Source: Candidatus Saccharimonadota bacterium (GTDB lineage: Bacteria; Patescibacteriota; Saccharimonadia; Saccharimonadales; UBA4665). Taken from it: DNA of 37,004 nt. Both the position numbers and the translations under genes were made by a program. Positions 16,107 to 25,656 of this stretch are shown here, piece after piece. Positions within the stretch are counted from its first letter, which is position 1; each line of letters starts with the position of its first letter. The notes beneath the pieces are model-generated. The model made no database searches, was not told where the DNA came from, and saw nothing but the letters and a program-made list of their open reading frames with translations. The stretch spans positions 1-37,004 of the forward strand of contig JAGQNR010000008.1 of the NCBI GenBank assembly GCA_020427985.1, given 5' to 3'.

Positions 16107-18587
16107 CTATTCACTTATTACCGTATAGGCAAGTTTGTCGGCCCTGGCACTTACTTTTACTATATCCCCCCTAGTATAGGAGTCGCTAAGCAGTTGGCTA
16201 GCAATATGGTCCTCAAGGGTTTCTTGTATGAGACGACGCATGGGTCGAACCCCATTCAGTGCATCATAGCCGTGCCGCAACAAATAGTCTTTGGCACTTT
16301 TGGTCATTTGTAGCCCCACACCTTGCTTGCGCAACCGCGTTTCGAGCTCACCAACTTGCAAATCGATAATCCGGTAAATATCATGCTTGGTCAGCGAACG
16401 AAATACAATGGTTTTGTCGATGCGGTTAAGCAGTTCTGGGCGAAGCTCTTTTTTGAGCCTCTCGAGTACCTTCTCCTGGTTTTGTGCATGCAAAGCATCA
16501 AGGTCATCAAAGTCCTGTAGCCGTTCGGCTCGAAAACCAAGTGATGCCTCCTTTTGTAGCTTGTCGGCACCAATGTTACTGGTCATTATGACAATGGTAT
16601 TGGTGAAATCAATTCGTCGTCCTTTGGCATCGGTTAAGTAGCCGTCTTCTAAAATCTGTAGCAGCATATTAAAGGTATCTGGATGGCCTTTTTCGATTTC
16701 ATCAAACAGTACAAGACTATATGGCTGTCGGCGTATACGATCGGTCAGTTGACCGCCGTCTTCGTACCCCACATACCCTGCTGGCGCGCCTACTAGCCGA
16801 GCAACTGTATGGTGTTCGCTAAATTCACTCATATCAATTTTGACAAGTGCTGTTTCGCTGCCAAAAAACTCCCGAGCCAACACACGGGCAAGTTCTGTTT
16901 TGCCTACCCCAGTCGGACCCAAAAAGATAAACGAGCCAATCGGCCTAGTCGTTGCGCTTATACCACTGCGATTACGGCGAATTGCCTTACTTACTGCCTC
17001 TACCGCCTCACTTTGCCCAATGACATGCTTGATGAGGTTTGCTTCCAAATTAAGCAAATACTTTGCCTCAGACTTAATGACTTTTTTGACGGGTACTCCT
17101 GTAATACGCGCCACTACCGCGGCCACATCATCGTTTGTCATGGTAAGTGTTGCTTCAGTTTTGGTGGTTTGCTGCAGCTTAGCAAGCTGTTGCTGAATCT
17201 GTGAGGCACGGGTTTTGCTACGGGCTGCACGTTCATAATCTTCGGCGTCAACTGCCTCATCAATCTGAGCATTTACAAGCTTTAGTTCACGCTGTAAGCT
17301 ACGAGTTTCTGGGCTTGTCTTGGCCTTAAGCACTCGCAAATGTGCGGCCGTTTCGTCCATGAGGTCAATAGCTTTATCGGGCATAAACCTGTCTTGAATG
17401 TATCGTTTGGCAAGATGTACTGTATCTTCGATAACAGCGTCAGGGATAGTTACTCCATGAAACTCCTCGTAGTGCCCCCGTAGCCCCTTTAGGATAGCAA
17501 TAGTTTCGGTCACGGTAGCTTCGGGCACCTGCACTGGCTGGAACCGACGCTCTAGGGCTGCATCTTTCTCGATGTGTTTGGTGTATTCGGTGGTGGTAGT
17601 TGCGCCAATCAGCTGAATCTTACCCCGCGCCAAAGCTGGCTTAAGAATATTGCCAGCATCCATCGAACCCTCGGCCGCTCCCGCACCCACGATTAGATGT
17701 AGTTCGTCAATAAATACTATCGTGCGTCTGTCGTCTTCAAGCTCCTGCATAACCTTTTTAAGACGTTCCTCAAACTCACCCCGGTATTTCGTACCGGCAA
17801 TCATACCCGCTAGGTCAAGAATAACAATGCGCTTATCGAGCAAGCTGTCGGGCACGTCCTCGGCTACAATTCGTTGGGCAAGACCCTCTACAATGGCAGT
17901 TTTGCCGACACCTGGTTCACCGATGAGTACTGGGTTGTTTTTGGTGCGACGATTGAGGATAGTGATAACTCGTTTAACCTGGTCTTCTCGCCCCACCATT
18001 GGGTCTAGCTTGCCCTGCTTGGCTTGAGCAGTTAAATCAGTGCTATAGCCATCTAACGCCGAATGAGATTTACCACCCTTTTTTGATGGGCGTCGAACGC
18101 CCTGCTCGCTTCCTTCAAACTCACTACCTGAATAATCGCGACCAAAGAAGTTCTCTAGCTCCCTTACAATACCGTCACTATTTACTCCCATGCCACGTAG
18201 TACTACTGTGGCACGAGCGTTTTTTTGTGATAACAAACTGTACAGAATGTGTTCGGTTCCACAGTAATCCTGTCCGTATTCCTGAGAAACATCAAATGCC
18301 ATACGTAGCGTTAGCTTGGCAGTCTCGCTATAGCCACGCGCACCCGAACTCACCACCATATTGGCAGGTGCAAGCTTAAGCGAAACGCGTGCCTTTTCTA
18401 GCGTTACGCCTGCACTTTGCAATATTTTGGCCGCAATACTCGCATCTTGAGCCAGCAACCCTAGCAAAAGGTGCTCGGTGCCAATATAGGCATTGCCTAA
18501 ACCTCGAGCAATCGTGCCGGCATGTGCCAGGCTCTGCCGGGCGTTTTCGGTGAGTGAGTGAGAAAACTCTTGAAAGTCTGGGTTCAT
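16107..18587 (-). CDS. clpC: ATP-dependent Clp protease ATP-binding subunit ClpC
   Basis: ClpC unfolds proteins and feeds them to ClpP. The 826-residue protein has two Clp_N repeats (~1-145), AAA1 with GEPGVGKT (223-230) and [12 protein letters not shown], a UVR/M-domain stretch ([20 protein letters not shown]), AAA2 with [12 protein letters not shown], and the C-terminal D2-small domain. A ClpP-docking-like LGF is present in [10 protein letters not shown]. The start at 18587 has AAGGAG 9 nt upstream. A perfect CIRCE operator overlaps the promoter (18669-18707), so HrcA repression and heat induction are expected. ClpP itself is not in the window. Confidence 0.96.
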   Translation of the reverse strand: MNPDFQEFSHSLTENARQSLAHAGTIARGLGNAYIGTEHLLLGLLAQDASIAAKILQSAGVTLEKARVSLKLAPANMVVSSGARGYSETAKLTLRMAFDVSQEYGQDYCGTEHILYSLLSQKNARATVVLRGMGVNSDGIVRELENFFGRDYSGSEFEGSEQGVRRPSKKGGKSHSALDGYSTDLTAQAKQGKLDPMVGREDQVKRVITILNRRTKNNPVLIGEPGVGKTAIVEGLAQRIVAEDVPDSLLDKRIVILDLAGMIAGTKYRGEFEERLKKVMQELEDDRRTIVFIDELHLIVGAGAAEGSMDAGNILKPALARGKIQLIGATTTTEYTKHIEKDAALERRFQPVQVPEATVTETIAILKGLRGHYEEFHGVTIPDAVIEDTVHLAKRYIQDRFMPDKAIDLMDETAAHLRVLKAKTSPETRSLQRELKLVNAQIDEAVDAEDYERAARSKTRASQIQQQLAKLQQTTKTEATLTMTNDDVAAVVARITGVPVKKVIKSEAKYLLNLEANLIKHVIGQSEAVEAVSKAIRRNRSGISATTRPIGSFIFLGPTGVGKTELARVLAREFFGSETALVKIDMSEFSEHHTVARLVGAPAGYVGYEDGGQLTDRIRRQPYSLVLFDEIEKGHPDTFNMLLQILEDGYLTDAKGRRIDFTNTIVIMTSNIGADKLQKEASLGFRAERLQDFDDLDALHAQNQEKVLERLKKELRPELLNRIDKTIVFRSLTKHDIYRIIDLQVGELETRLRKQGVGLQMTKSAKDYLLRHGYDALNGVRPMRRLIQETLEDHIASQLLSDSYTRGDIVKVSARADKLAYTVISE

Positions 18588-18668
18588 ACTATTTGACTCC
18601 TTCTATGAATCACTGTGCGCATTGTCTAAGACCGCACTACCGATTACCATTACGACTCAATGTAAACT

Positions 18669-18698
18669 AGTGTAGCAAAATTAGCACTCCTAGGTCAA
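18669..18698 (-). promoter_or_regulatory. clpC promoter
   Basis: On the minus strand TTGACC (18698-18693), an 18-bp spacer and TACACT (18674-18669) precede a ~75-nt leader. The -35 and part of the spacer lie inside the CIRCE repeat, so operator binding would block RNA polymerase. Confidence 0.8.
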
Positions 18699-18707
18699 GA
18701 GTGCTAA
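18681..18707. promoter_or_regulatory. CIRCE operator (HrcA site)
   Basis: TTAGCACTC (18681-18689), nine bases, then GAGTGCTAA (18699-18707) is an exact match to the CIRCE consensus. HrcA binds CIRCE and represses heat-shock genes in many bacteria. Here it controls clpC rather than groE or dnaK. Confidence 0.95.
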
Positions 18708-18722
18708 CACATTATGACGTAA

Positions 18723-19550
18723 CTATTTCTGACAACTAAACACCGGGTATAGCCGAGACAACGCATTCACCGCCAAATATCTATCTGGCTGATAATCGTA
18801 AGGAAACGCAGACCACCGACGATTTTGAGTCACAGACTGATTCACTTTACGCGCCTCTCGGGCCTGTTTCAAGAATTCAATGCCATATACTCCGCTCAAT
18901 ATAGCAGGATAATAGTTGACCTCTTGGTTTACAAACGATTGGATTCCTAAAATAGGAATACCAGAATAGAGATAATATCCAAGATATCGCAATGGCTTGT
19001 TTTCTTGATTGATTAACATTTCTCGAGCACCACTACGGAATGTCATTTCAAATGCGGTGTTCAGTCGCTCTGTCCAGGCTTGTTCTCTCGTTTTGCTACC
19101 TGTGTGTACTCTGTCACTCACTTGAGATGCCAGTTCTGGTTTATTAAACGACTGTATTAGCACGGCTCTTCCATTAGTACCATGTATAAGCTTGCTTATA
19201 CTAGGGTCAATGGCTGTTTTAGCCTCTCCCAATGGTTTTTTTTCGGCATGACCGGCTTTGCTGGCAAGTGCCGTGCCATCGGCCTGCATGCCGTTGATTC
19301 CAGGAGTAAAAGTGCTAACTTCACCCTGGTACTCCCGTATAATACTGCACGAAACAGCACCGACTCTTTGCAGTCGGCGCAACGCCTTACCGTTTACCAC
19401 AATCCGTTCGCTATCAACATTTGACGGCAGGTTAAAATCCCATAGCAGGGCATGAGGGTTATCACGGTCCCAAAATGACAACATGTCTGCGGGCTCAAAA
19501 TCACTACTTCGCGGCAAAGATTCGACTGATACTTGGCTGGCTTTATTCAT
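18723..19550 (-). CDS. Hypothetical protein (275 aa)
   Basis: No domain is recognised. The N-terminal third is polar and mixed (SVESLPRSSDFEPADMLSFW; VVNGKALRRLQRVGAVSC). The middle is basic. Residues ~185-225 are more hydrophobic (LRYLGYYLYSGIPILGIQSF; YPAILSGVYGIEFLKQ) but do not form a clear membrane helix. It starts 21 nt after the stop of the 19572-20147 gene with no strong Shine-Dalgarno sequence, so the two are probably one transcript. It ends just before the clpC regulatory region. Confidence 0.7.
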   Translation of the reverse strand: MNKASQVSVESLPRSSDFEPADMLSFWDRDNPHALLWDFNLPSNVDSERIVVNGKALRRLQRVGAVSCSIIREYQGEVSTFTPGINGMQADGTALASKAGHAEKKPLGEAKTAIDPSISKLIHGTNGRAVLIQSFNKPELASQVSDRVHTGSKTREQAWTERLNTAFEMTFRSGAREMLINQENKPLRYLGYYLYSGIPILGIQSFVNQEVNYYPAILSGVYGIEFLKQAREARKVNQSVTQNRRWSAFPYDYQPDRYLAVNALSRLYPVFSCQK

Positions 19551-19571
19551 CTCATATTCTCATGCGCTTTA

Positions 19572-20147
19572 TTAGAAGTACGGGGTAAACTTACCTGTTT
19601 TAGGGTCACCAATGTGCACTTGCGTGACGTCGGCAGTCATGGCACCAAATGGCAACCATTTCGCACGCCTTGTCCAGACGCCCTTACTGTCCTCAAAATA
19701 ATCTCCACCCGCAAGAAGTGACTCTCTGGTATAACCAAAGTCTTCAAACTGCGCCATATCAACATACATCCTTATTATCTTGTTATATTCGGCTGGAGTA
19801 TGGCGTAAAATCTTATCAGGCTTAAGTATAGATCGACCAAGAGTCGCTCCAAGCAAGATTGCTTCCTCGCCACTTTGTAGCGTATCCAGTGTAGTTTTGA
19901 TCACATGTATGTCTGTACCCCGCCGCACATTTGGGGACGTAATGACTGCACAATGCAAGCTCGTTTCATCAGCAAACTCAATTTTGAGCTCCTGCCCTGA
20001 AACAAGTTGCGCCAAATTCAAACTTGCAGAATGAAGCAAATCGAGCTGATACTGTATGGTTTCATCTAAATTTGGATGCGACTCAAATGGTGTGACGCCA
20101 CAAAACTCACTGGCTCCAGGTGGCAGGTTAGCATATATACTACTCAT
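19572..20147 (-). CDS. Hypothetical protein (191 aa)
   Basis: No family is recognised. The protein looks soluble, with an N-terminal helical region (DETIQYQLDLLHSASLNLAQ), a beta-rich centre (HCAVITSPNVRRGTDIHVIK) and a Trp/Phe-rich end (GDYFEDSKGVWTRRAKWLPF). I start it at 20147 (MSSIYANLPPG) because TATAAT at 20162-20157 ends 9 nt upstream; an in-frame ATG at 20165 lies ahead of that hexamer, so it would fall outside a transcript starting there. It is followed after 21 nt by the 275-aa unknown gene. The pair are likely co-expressed. Confidence 0.7.
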   Translation of the reverse strand: MSSIYANLPPGASEFCGVTPFESHPNLDETIQYQLDLLHSASLNLAQLVSGQELKIEFADETSLHCAVITSPNVRRGTDIHVIKTTLDTLQSGEEAILLGATLGRSILKPDKILRHTPAEYNKIIRMYVDMAQFEDFGYTRESLLAGGDYFEDSKGVWTRRAKWLPFGAMTADVTQVHIGDPKTGKFTPYF

Positions 20148-20213
20148 ATATCTTATATTATACACTATATTATGTAATAATACAAGTATAGTACTTGGAA
20201 TTAAACCTTTCGG

Positions 20214-21368
20214 CTATTCGCCGTGCTCTTCGATGGCGTCCAGCAGTGAACTTTCGAGCTGTTCCTTTTTCTTGAGTCGTGGCTGCTTAGGAAGCTCTGT
20301 TACTTGCACCTCACCCTCGACAACTGGTGTTGTTTCGGCCTCGATGTCAAGCTCGTAGCCAACAAGTTTGCTGGCAAGCCGCACATTTTGGCCACCACGA
20401 CCAATTGCAATACTGAGTTGGTCTTCGGGCACATACACTTTGGCTCGCTTGGCTGCTTCGTCTAGGACAACTCGGTTTACCCTGGTTGGGCTAAGCGCAT
20501 TAGTGATGTATTCAGTTGATGTTTCGGCCCAGACAACAATATCTATCTTTTCTTGCTCGCCTACTTCGCCCACAACAGCGTTTACGCGAGTGCCGTGACC
20601 ACCCACAAAAGTACCAACAGGATCAACACCTTGCACATTGCTGGCAACCGCTATTTTGCTGCGTACACCGGCCTCACGGGCGATACCTTTAATTTCTACG
20701 GCACCGCTCTCCATCTCTGGCACTTCAGCGCGGAAAAGTAGCTCCATAAACTCGCGGTTACCACGGCTTACAACCAGTTGCGGACCTCGTGGGCCACGTT
20801 CAACATCTTTTAGGTACACCTTAAGACGCTGACTAGGATAATATCGCTCGCTCTGTATCTGTTCGCTGCGCGGCATGATTCCTTGGGCTTTGCCCAGCTC
20901 TAGCCGAACAATGTTGCCCTCGACACGGCTCACCATAGCGTTCACAATGGTGCCGATTTTGTCTTCAAACTCGGTTAGCACAATCTCGCGCTCGGCTTCG
21001 CGCAGACGTTGCAATATAACTTGCTTAGCAGTCTGGGCGGCTACACGGCCAAAACTCTCTACTCGCTCATGAACCTCAACAAAGTCACCGACAGCGGCGT
21101 CTTTTTTGAGTGTTTGGGCAGCTGCAGTAGCAATTTCGTAGGCTGGGTTTTCGACCTCGCTGACTACTTCTTTGCTCACATAGGCATCTACCTCGCCGCT
21201 CTGCAGATTCATTTCGACCCGCACTTCTTGTTCACGGTCGCCGTAGTCACGACGGTAGGCGGCAGCAAGCGCCTGCTCAACAACATCCTTAACAGTGTCT
21301 TCTGGCAAGTTTTTTTCTTCGGCGATGGCAGTGATAGCCAGGGCCAATTGTTTAAAGTCCATATCCAT
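20214..21368 (-). CDS. nusA: Transcription termination/antitermination factor NusA
   Basis: NusA binds RNA polymerase and modulates pausing, termination and antitermination. The 384-residue protein has the NusA N-domain (~1-125), an S1 domain (KIGTIVNAMVSRVEGNIVRL) and two KH domains, the second with GRGGQNVRLASKLVG. A short acidic tail ends it; the E. coli acidic repeats are absent, as in many bacteria. Start 21368 has AAAGGAA 5 nt upstream. The leader carries a strong intrinsic-terminator hairpin (21431-21456) just after the promoter, suggesting attenuation. No rimP, which often precedes nusA, is present. Confidence 0.96.
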   Translation of the reverse strand: MDMDFKQLALAITAIAEEKNLPEDTVKDVVEQALAAAYRRDYGDREQEVRVEMNLQSGEVDAYVSKEVVSEVENPAYEIATAAAQTLKKDAAVGDFVEVHERVESFGRVAAQTAKQVILQRLREAEREIVLTEFEDKIGTIVNAMVSRVEGNIVRLELGKAQGIMPRSEQIQSERYYPSQRLKVYLKDVERGPRGPQLVVSRGNREFMELLFRAEVPEMESGAVEIKGIAREAGVRSKIAVASNVQGVDPVGTFVGGHGTRVNAVVGEVGEQEKIDIVVWAETSTEYITNALSPTRVNRVVLDEAAKRAKVYVPEDQLSIAIGRGGQNVRLASKLVGYELDIEAETTPVVEGEVQVTELPKQPRLKKKEQLESSLLDAIEEHGE

Positions 21369-21430
21369 AGTATTTCCTTTCTGTAACTATTCGATATTCG
21401 TTGTATGCGTACGATTATTCGATAAGCATG

Positions 21431-21456
21431 AAAAAAGTCGACCTTCCGGCCGACTT
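21431..21456 (-). terminator. Intrinsic terminator hairpin in the nusA leader
   Basis: On the minus strand AAGTCGGCC (21456-21448) pairs with GGTCGACTT (21443-21435) across a GGAA tetraloop, a GNRA loop. The 9-bp stem has one G-U pair and is followed by T6 (21436-21431). It begins only a few nt after the predicted nusA start site and about 62 nt before the nusA ATG. No older minus-strand gene lies upstream that it could terminate, so a leader attenuator is the simplest reading. Confidence 0.8.
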
Positions 21457-21467
21457 AGTACAGTTAT

Positions 21468-21495
21468 AGTATAGCAAAGTTTTGCTAAGTAGCAA
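21468..21495 (-). promoter_or_regulatory. nusA promoter
   Basis: TTGCTA (21495-21490), a 16-bp spacer and TATACT (21473-21468) on the minus strand. The -35 ends about 18 bp before the left end of the IS30 element, so the insertion spared the core promoter. Confidence 0.75.
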
Positions 21496-21513
21496 CCAGA
21501 TACCGCAAAAACC

Positions 21514-22590
21514 TGAATTCTCATTCAAATCGCAACATCCAAATAGGGCTTGAGTAGCTCGGCAGGGCTTCGGTAGCCATGTCGTTTACGGGGTCTAGTA
21601 TTGAGCAGGTTGACCGCCAGGTCAACCTGCTGGCTCCTTATGCCGCTGAAGTCGCTGCCCTTTGGGAAGAACTGCCGGAGCAATCCATTGAAGTTCTCGT
21701 TACTGCCGCGCTCCCAGCTGTGGTAGGGGTGTGCGAAGTAGATAGGCATGCTCAAGTGCTGCTCTAACTCCTCGTAGTCATTCATTTCTTTGCCGTTGTC
21801 GAGCGTTAGGCTTCGTTTTAGGTGTTTTGGTAGTGGTGCGAGCAGTTCTTCTGTCTTCAGTCGGAATGCTTCTTTGGTTGCATGAGGGATGAAGCCAACC
21901 AATGCATAGCCACTTTTTCGCTCCACGAGCGTCACCAGGTAACCGCTGGCATCTTTGCCGCGTACTGTGTCACCCTCCCAGTGTCCAAAGAACAGACGAT
22001 TATCTATGGTCTTGGGCCGCTCCTCAATCCAGCGCTTCTTCTGCAGCTCACGTTGTTGTTCACGGCGCTTGGTGCCATACTTCCGGCGTAGTTTCTTGTG
22101 GCGCAGGAACTGCCACATGCTCCGTATGAAGGCTTTACTCTGCGTCCAGAGCCAGCGATAGATTGTGCTATGGCTCAGGCCAACGGCCTGGCCTGCTTGG
22201 TCCGGGCTGTAGTACTGGCGTAGTAACGCCGTGATACGCTCGGCTTCTGCCGTATTGAGCCTTCGATGCTGCTGGTTGGCGGCACAACGGAGCTGCTTCG
22301 CTCGCTTCCGGGCAATGCGCACATCATAACCGCACGCGGTATCTGCCTTCCCATGTTTGAGCTCCCGGTAGACACTGCTCGGATGAAATCCAAGTATGCG
22401 TGCGCAAGAGCGCACGCTCAGCCCTGATAGTTTCAGTTTAGCTAGAAGAACCCGATCATCTCGGGTAAAGTGATGGTGAGCCATAGTGGTCACTCCTCTC
22501 GTATTAGTTGCTGTTTGCAAACAACAGGATACGGAGAAACCCTATGGCTCTTCAAGTTATTAGTAGTGTCGCATTTTGAGTGTTAATTCG
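21514..22590 (-). mobile_element. IS30-family insertion sequence
   Basis: The transposase is flanked by imperfect terminal inverted repeats: left TGAATTCTCATTCAAATCGC (from 21514) and right, read inward, CGAATTAACACTCAAAATGC (from 22590). They share the IS30-like TCAAA...GC..ACA pattern. Exact ends are uncertain. AATTC occurs at 21516 and 22585 and could be part of the ends or a target duplication. The element is about 1.08 kb and sits between the divergent promoters of nusA and the 22637 gene. Confidence 0.85.
21525..22484 (-). CDS. IS30-family transposase
   Basis: This DDE transposase of 319 residues starts at MAHHHFTRDDRVLLAKLKLS, with AGGAG 8 nt upstream; an in-frame ATG 36 nt further up lacks that signal. 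It has an N-terminal helix-turn-helix (LSVRSCARILGFHPSSVYRE), a second helix-turn-helix (YSPDQAGQAVGLSHSTIYRW) and the catalytic triad in FGHWEGDTV (Asp), TLDNGKEMND (Asp) and ERGSNENFNGLLRQFFPKG (Glu). The frame is intact, so the element may be active or recently so. The stop lies in the left inverted repeat. Confidence 0.96.
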   Translation of the reverse strand: MAHHHFTRDDRVLLAKLKLSGLSVRSCARILGFHPSSVYRELKHGKADTACGYDVRIARKRAKQLRCAANQQHRRLNTAEAERITALLRQYYSPDQAGQAVGLSHSTIYRWLWTQSKAFIRSMWQFLRHKKLRRKYGTKRREQQRELQKKRWIEERPKTIDNRLFFGHWEGDTVRGKDASGYLVTLVERKSGYALVGFIPHATKEAFRLKTEELLAPLPKHLKRSLTLDNGKEMNDYEELEQHLSMPIYFAHPYHSWERGSNENFNGLLRQFFPKGSDFSGIRSQQVDLAVNLLNTRPRKRHGYRSPAELLKPYLDVAI

Positions 22591-22601
22591 GGAAAAAAAA
22601 C

Positions 22602-22630
22602 TTGCTTTGTTTACAATTTTATGATATTAT
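22602..22630 (+). promoter_or_regulatory. Promoter of the 22637 gene (leaderless)
   Basis: TTGCTT (22602-22607), a 17-bp spacer and TATTAT (22625-22630), then 6 nt to ATG 22637. It lies 12 bp outside the right end of the IS30 element. Confidence 0.75.
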
Positions 22631-22636
22631 ACAGCT

Positions 22637-23023
22637 ATGAACACAATCCAGAGTTTTCTTGGCCGTATAGCTCCCGAGACAACAGTAGGTGTACTCGAGG
22701 AAGAACATTATACTCTCTACCGTTTCTCGAAGCCTATTACCATAGGAGACGGTATAATTGCCGACCACCCGCTGCCAGCAACCGAAGAAGAACTTGAATT
22801 TGCCTATGCAGGTGGCGAAAATCCTCAGCTCTACGATGCACTCCGACGTCTTGGCAAAGCTACCCTTAGCAACCCTGAAGCTCAAACATCCACTTTCACA
22901 ACCATCACTAGCGAACACATTGCTATTAACTTACAACGTACCCCCGCCCTCGATAGGGCGATCGGGCAAATTGTCCGCGGCGCACGACCGCTGGCCCGTC
23001 CTCGATTTGAGCAATTGACATAG
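22637..23023 (+). CDS. Hypothetical protein (128 aa)
   Basis: A small soluble-looking protein. The N-terminal half is acidic with beta character (VGVLEEEHYTLYRFSKPITI); the C-terminal half is helical with a basic end (RAIGQIVRGARPLARPRFEQ). No motif is recognised. Its promoter is good and leaderless. It is divergent from nusA across the IS30 insertion and is followed after 59 bp by the aminopeptidase gene on the same strand, which appears to have its own -10. Confidence 0.65.
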   Translation: MNTIQSFLGRIAPETTVGVLEEEHYTLYRFSKPITIGDGIIADHPLPATEEELEFAYAGGENPQLYDALRRLGKATLSNPEAQTSTFTTITSEHIAINLQRTPALDRAIGQIVRGARPLARPRFEQLT

Positions 23024-23082
23024 TATAGTCCGCTCTCTATTCACACAGTACCGGCACGTATGACATGATACAATATACCCCT

Positions 23083-25656
23083 ATGGGGAAATCAGTTACG
23101 CGTTTATACACACAGTATCAACCTGAACACTACGCGGTTACGTGGCAACTCGACGAAGCGGGTATGCGGTTCAGCGGCAGCGTTACCGTCACCGGCAAGA
23201 AAGTTGGTCGACCATCGCAGCGCCTTACCTTTCACGCAAATGGCATTAAGGTGACTACCGCGACCGTTACAAAGCACGACAAAAAAGGCGACACAACACT
23301 TGAGCTTACCCGCATTAACCACCAAAAATCGCTACACGAAGTTCGCCTGCATGCCGATGGCTTGGTCTATCCTGGCAGCTACACCGTCACTATGCAATTT
23401 GAAGGGCACATTACCGATGGCATGACCGGCATTTATCCCTGCCGCTTCAAAGACGCCGATGGCAATGAAAAGATGCTCCTGGCTACTCAGTTCGAAAGCC
23501 ACCATGCCCGCGAAGCATTCCCATGTATTGACGAGCCGGAAGCCAAAGCTACGTTTGATGTCACTCTCGACATCCAGCCAGAAAGAGAAGCACTTAGCAA
23601 CATGCCAGTGCAAGCAACCGACACATCGGCGAACCGCCAATTAGTGACCTTTGAGACCTCGCCCCGCATGAGTACTTATTTGCTGGCCTTTGTTTGCGGT
23701 GATATACATAAAGCTCATACCACAACTCACTCGGGGATCGAAGTTGCCGTGTGGGCCACAAGTGCACAACCAGCCAGCTCGTTTACTTTTGCACTTGATG
23801 TTTCAAGGCGTAGTATCGAGTTCTTTGAGCAGTATTTTGGCGTGCCGTATCCTCTTCCAAAAATAGACCATGTCGCTCTGCCAGATTTTAGTAGTGGCGC
23901 CATGGAAAACTGGGGACTCGTGACCTACCGTGAACGTTTACTGCTTGACTACGGCGACACTACTAGTCAGTCTACCCGTGAGCACATTGCTCTAGTGATT
24001 GCCCACGAAACCAGCCACCAGTGGTTTGGCAATCTTGTTACTATGCGCTGGTGGGACAACCTGTGGCTTAACGAAAGCTTTGCCAACATGATGGAATATG
24101 TGGCTGTCGATGCCCTGTTTCCTGATTGGCACGTTTGGGATAGCTTTGTCTCGGCCGAGGGACTTAGTGCCCTGCGGCGTGATGCCATTGCCGGCATCCA
24201 GGCAGTCCAAACGAATGTGCGCCATCCCGACGAAATCAGCACCCTATTTGACCCGTCGATTGTCTATGCCAAGGGAGGGCGGCTGCTCAACATGCTTAAA
24301 AATTACATTGGTGAAGCCGATTTTCGCCAGGGCCTAAGCGACTACTTTACCAAGCACGCCTACAGTAACACCAGCGGCGAAGACCTATGGGCCGCTTTAA
24401 GCAAGGCGAGCGGCAAAGACATTGCGCGCTTTATGAACCCCTGGATACTGCGGCCAGGCTTTCCCGTTGTTACACTAGCTGGCACCATACATGAGGTAAC
24501 GATTAGCCAAAAACACTTTCTCGAAGACACCTCCAAAGCCAATCCAAAAATGGTTTGGCCAGTACCACTTTTTGCAAACAAGACAAAGGTTCCGGAGGTA
24601 TTAGATGAGTCCCAGGTGAAATTAGTGGATGGCTCGAACGACCTGTTGGTTGACCCGAATGGATATGGTCACTACATTGTCGATTATGCTATACCAGAGC
24701 TGCAAGCGCATGTGCACAGGCAGATTGCCAGCAAAGCGCTTGGCAATAATGGCCGTCTGATGGCACTCAACGCTCAAGCCATGCTGGCCAAGGCCGGGTC
24801 TAAATCGTACACCGAAGTCCTACAGTTTCTTGATGCCTACCGCGAAGAAACTGCCGAATCAGTCTGGGATATTATATCGATGGTACTGGGTGAAACGCGG
24901 CGTTTTATCGACAGCAAAGAGGCTATCGAAGCGCCCCTTAAGCAATTTACCGCTGATATGGCTCGTACACTCTATGAGCAGCTCGGCTGGAAGCCGCAGC
25001 ACAATGAATCACCCCACGACACTAAACTACGCGCAACCGCCATTGGCGCCCTGCTCTATGCCGATGACGAGCCTGCCACTAACACTGCTATGAAGCTCTA
25101 TGCCGCCTGGGCAAATGATTCGGCTGAACCAACCGCAGAACTTCGTAGCTTGATACTGGCAACACCAATCAAACTCGGCAAGCGAGCCGCTTTCGACCAT
25201 TTGCTGCATATACATGACACAACAAGTAATGGCGACCTGCAGTCTGACATTTGCGATGCTTTAACTGCCACTCGCAGTTCAAAATGGGCGGCCGAGCTCC
25301 TGGCGCGGTTGCCAGACGGCAAACTCACAAAACCACAAGACGTTGACAGGTGGTTAGTATACCTGCTCCGCAACCGTTACACCCGCGAGACAGCCTGGCA
25401 ATGGATGGTTGACAACTGGCAGTGGCTCGAGGATACGTTTAGTAACGACAAGTCGTACGATTATTTGCCTCGCTACGCCGCGACATGTGTTACTACTCGC
25501 GAGTACGAGACAAAATACCGCGAGTTTTTTGAGCCAAAGACCAATCAACCACTGCTTCGTCGCAACATTGAACTAGGTATCGAAGAAATCTCTACTCGTT
25601 TGGCGTGGCTAGAACGCGATTTGTCTGAGGTGCAAAAGTTTTTTAACGTAAAATAA
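23083..25656 (+). CDS. M1-family aminopeptidase
   Basis: This zinc aminopeptidase releases N-terminal amino acids from peptides. The 857-residue protein has the substrate-binding GAMENWG motif and the zinc site HETSH-x18-E (HETSHQWFGNL ... NESFA), with the M1 catalytic Tyr expected later in VYAKGGRLL. The C-terminal half is the ERAP1-type helical domain. No signal peptide is seen, so it is probably cytosolic and may recycle host-derived peptides. Start 23083 (MGKSVTRLY) is preferred because TACAAT (23069-23074) ends 8 nt upstream; an in-frame ATG at 23065 overlaps that hexamer. It overlaps yraN tail-to-tail by 14 bp. Confidence 0.95.
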   Translation: MGKSVTRLYTQYQPEHYAVTWQLDEAGMRFSGSVTVTGKKVGRPSQRLTFHANGIKVTTATVTKHDKKGDTTLELTRINHQKSLHEVRLHADGLVYPGSYTVTMQFEGHITDGMTGIYPCRFKDADGNEKMLLATQFESHHAREAFPCIDEPEAKATFDVTLDIQPEREALSNMPVQATDTSANRQLVTFETSPRMSTYLLAFVCGDIHKAHTTTHSGIEVAVWATSAQPASSFTFALDVSRRSIEFFEQYFGVPYPLPKIDHVALPDFSSGAMENWGLVTYRERLLLDYGDTTSQSTREHIALVIAHETSHQWFGNLVTMRWWDNLWLNESFANMMEYVAVDALFPDWHVWDSFVSAEGLSALRRDAIAGIQAVQTNVRHPDEISTLFDPSIVYAKGGRLLNMLKNYIGEADFRQGLSDYFTKHAYSNTSGEDLWAALSKASGKDIARFMNPWILRPGFPVVTLAGTIHEVTISQKHFLEDTSKANPKMVWPVPLFANKTKVPEVLDESQVKLVDGSNDLLVDPNGYGHYIVDYAIPELQAHVHRQIASKALGNNGRLMALNAQAMLAKAGSKSYTEVLQFLDAYREETAESVWDIISMVLGETRRFIDSKEAIEAPLKQFTADMARTLYEQLGWKPQHNESPHDTKLRATAIGALLYADDEPATNTAMKLYAAWANDSAEPTAELRSLILATPIKLGKRAAFDHLLHIHDTTSNGDLQSDICDALTATRSSKWAAELLARLPDGKLTKPQDVDRWLVYLLRNRYTRETAWQWMVDNWQWLEDTFSNDKSYDYLPRYAATCVTTREYETKYREFFEPKTNQPLLRRNIELGIEEISTRLAWLERDLSEVQKFFNVK

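Noticed and set aside
18681-18707. The repeat near clpC as a terminator
   Set aside because: It is an exact CIRCE match with a 9-base spacer and no T-run, and it overlaps the promoter.
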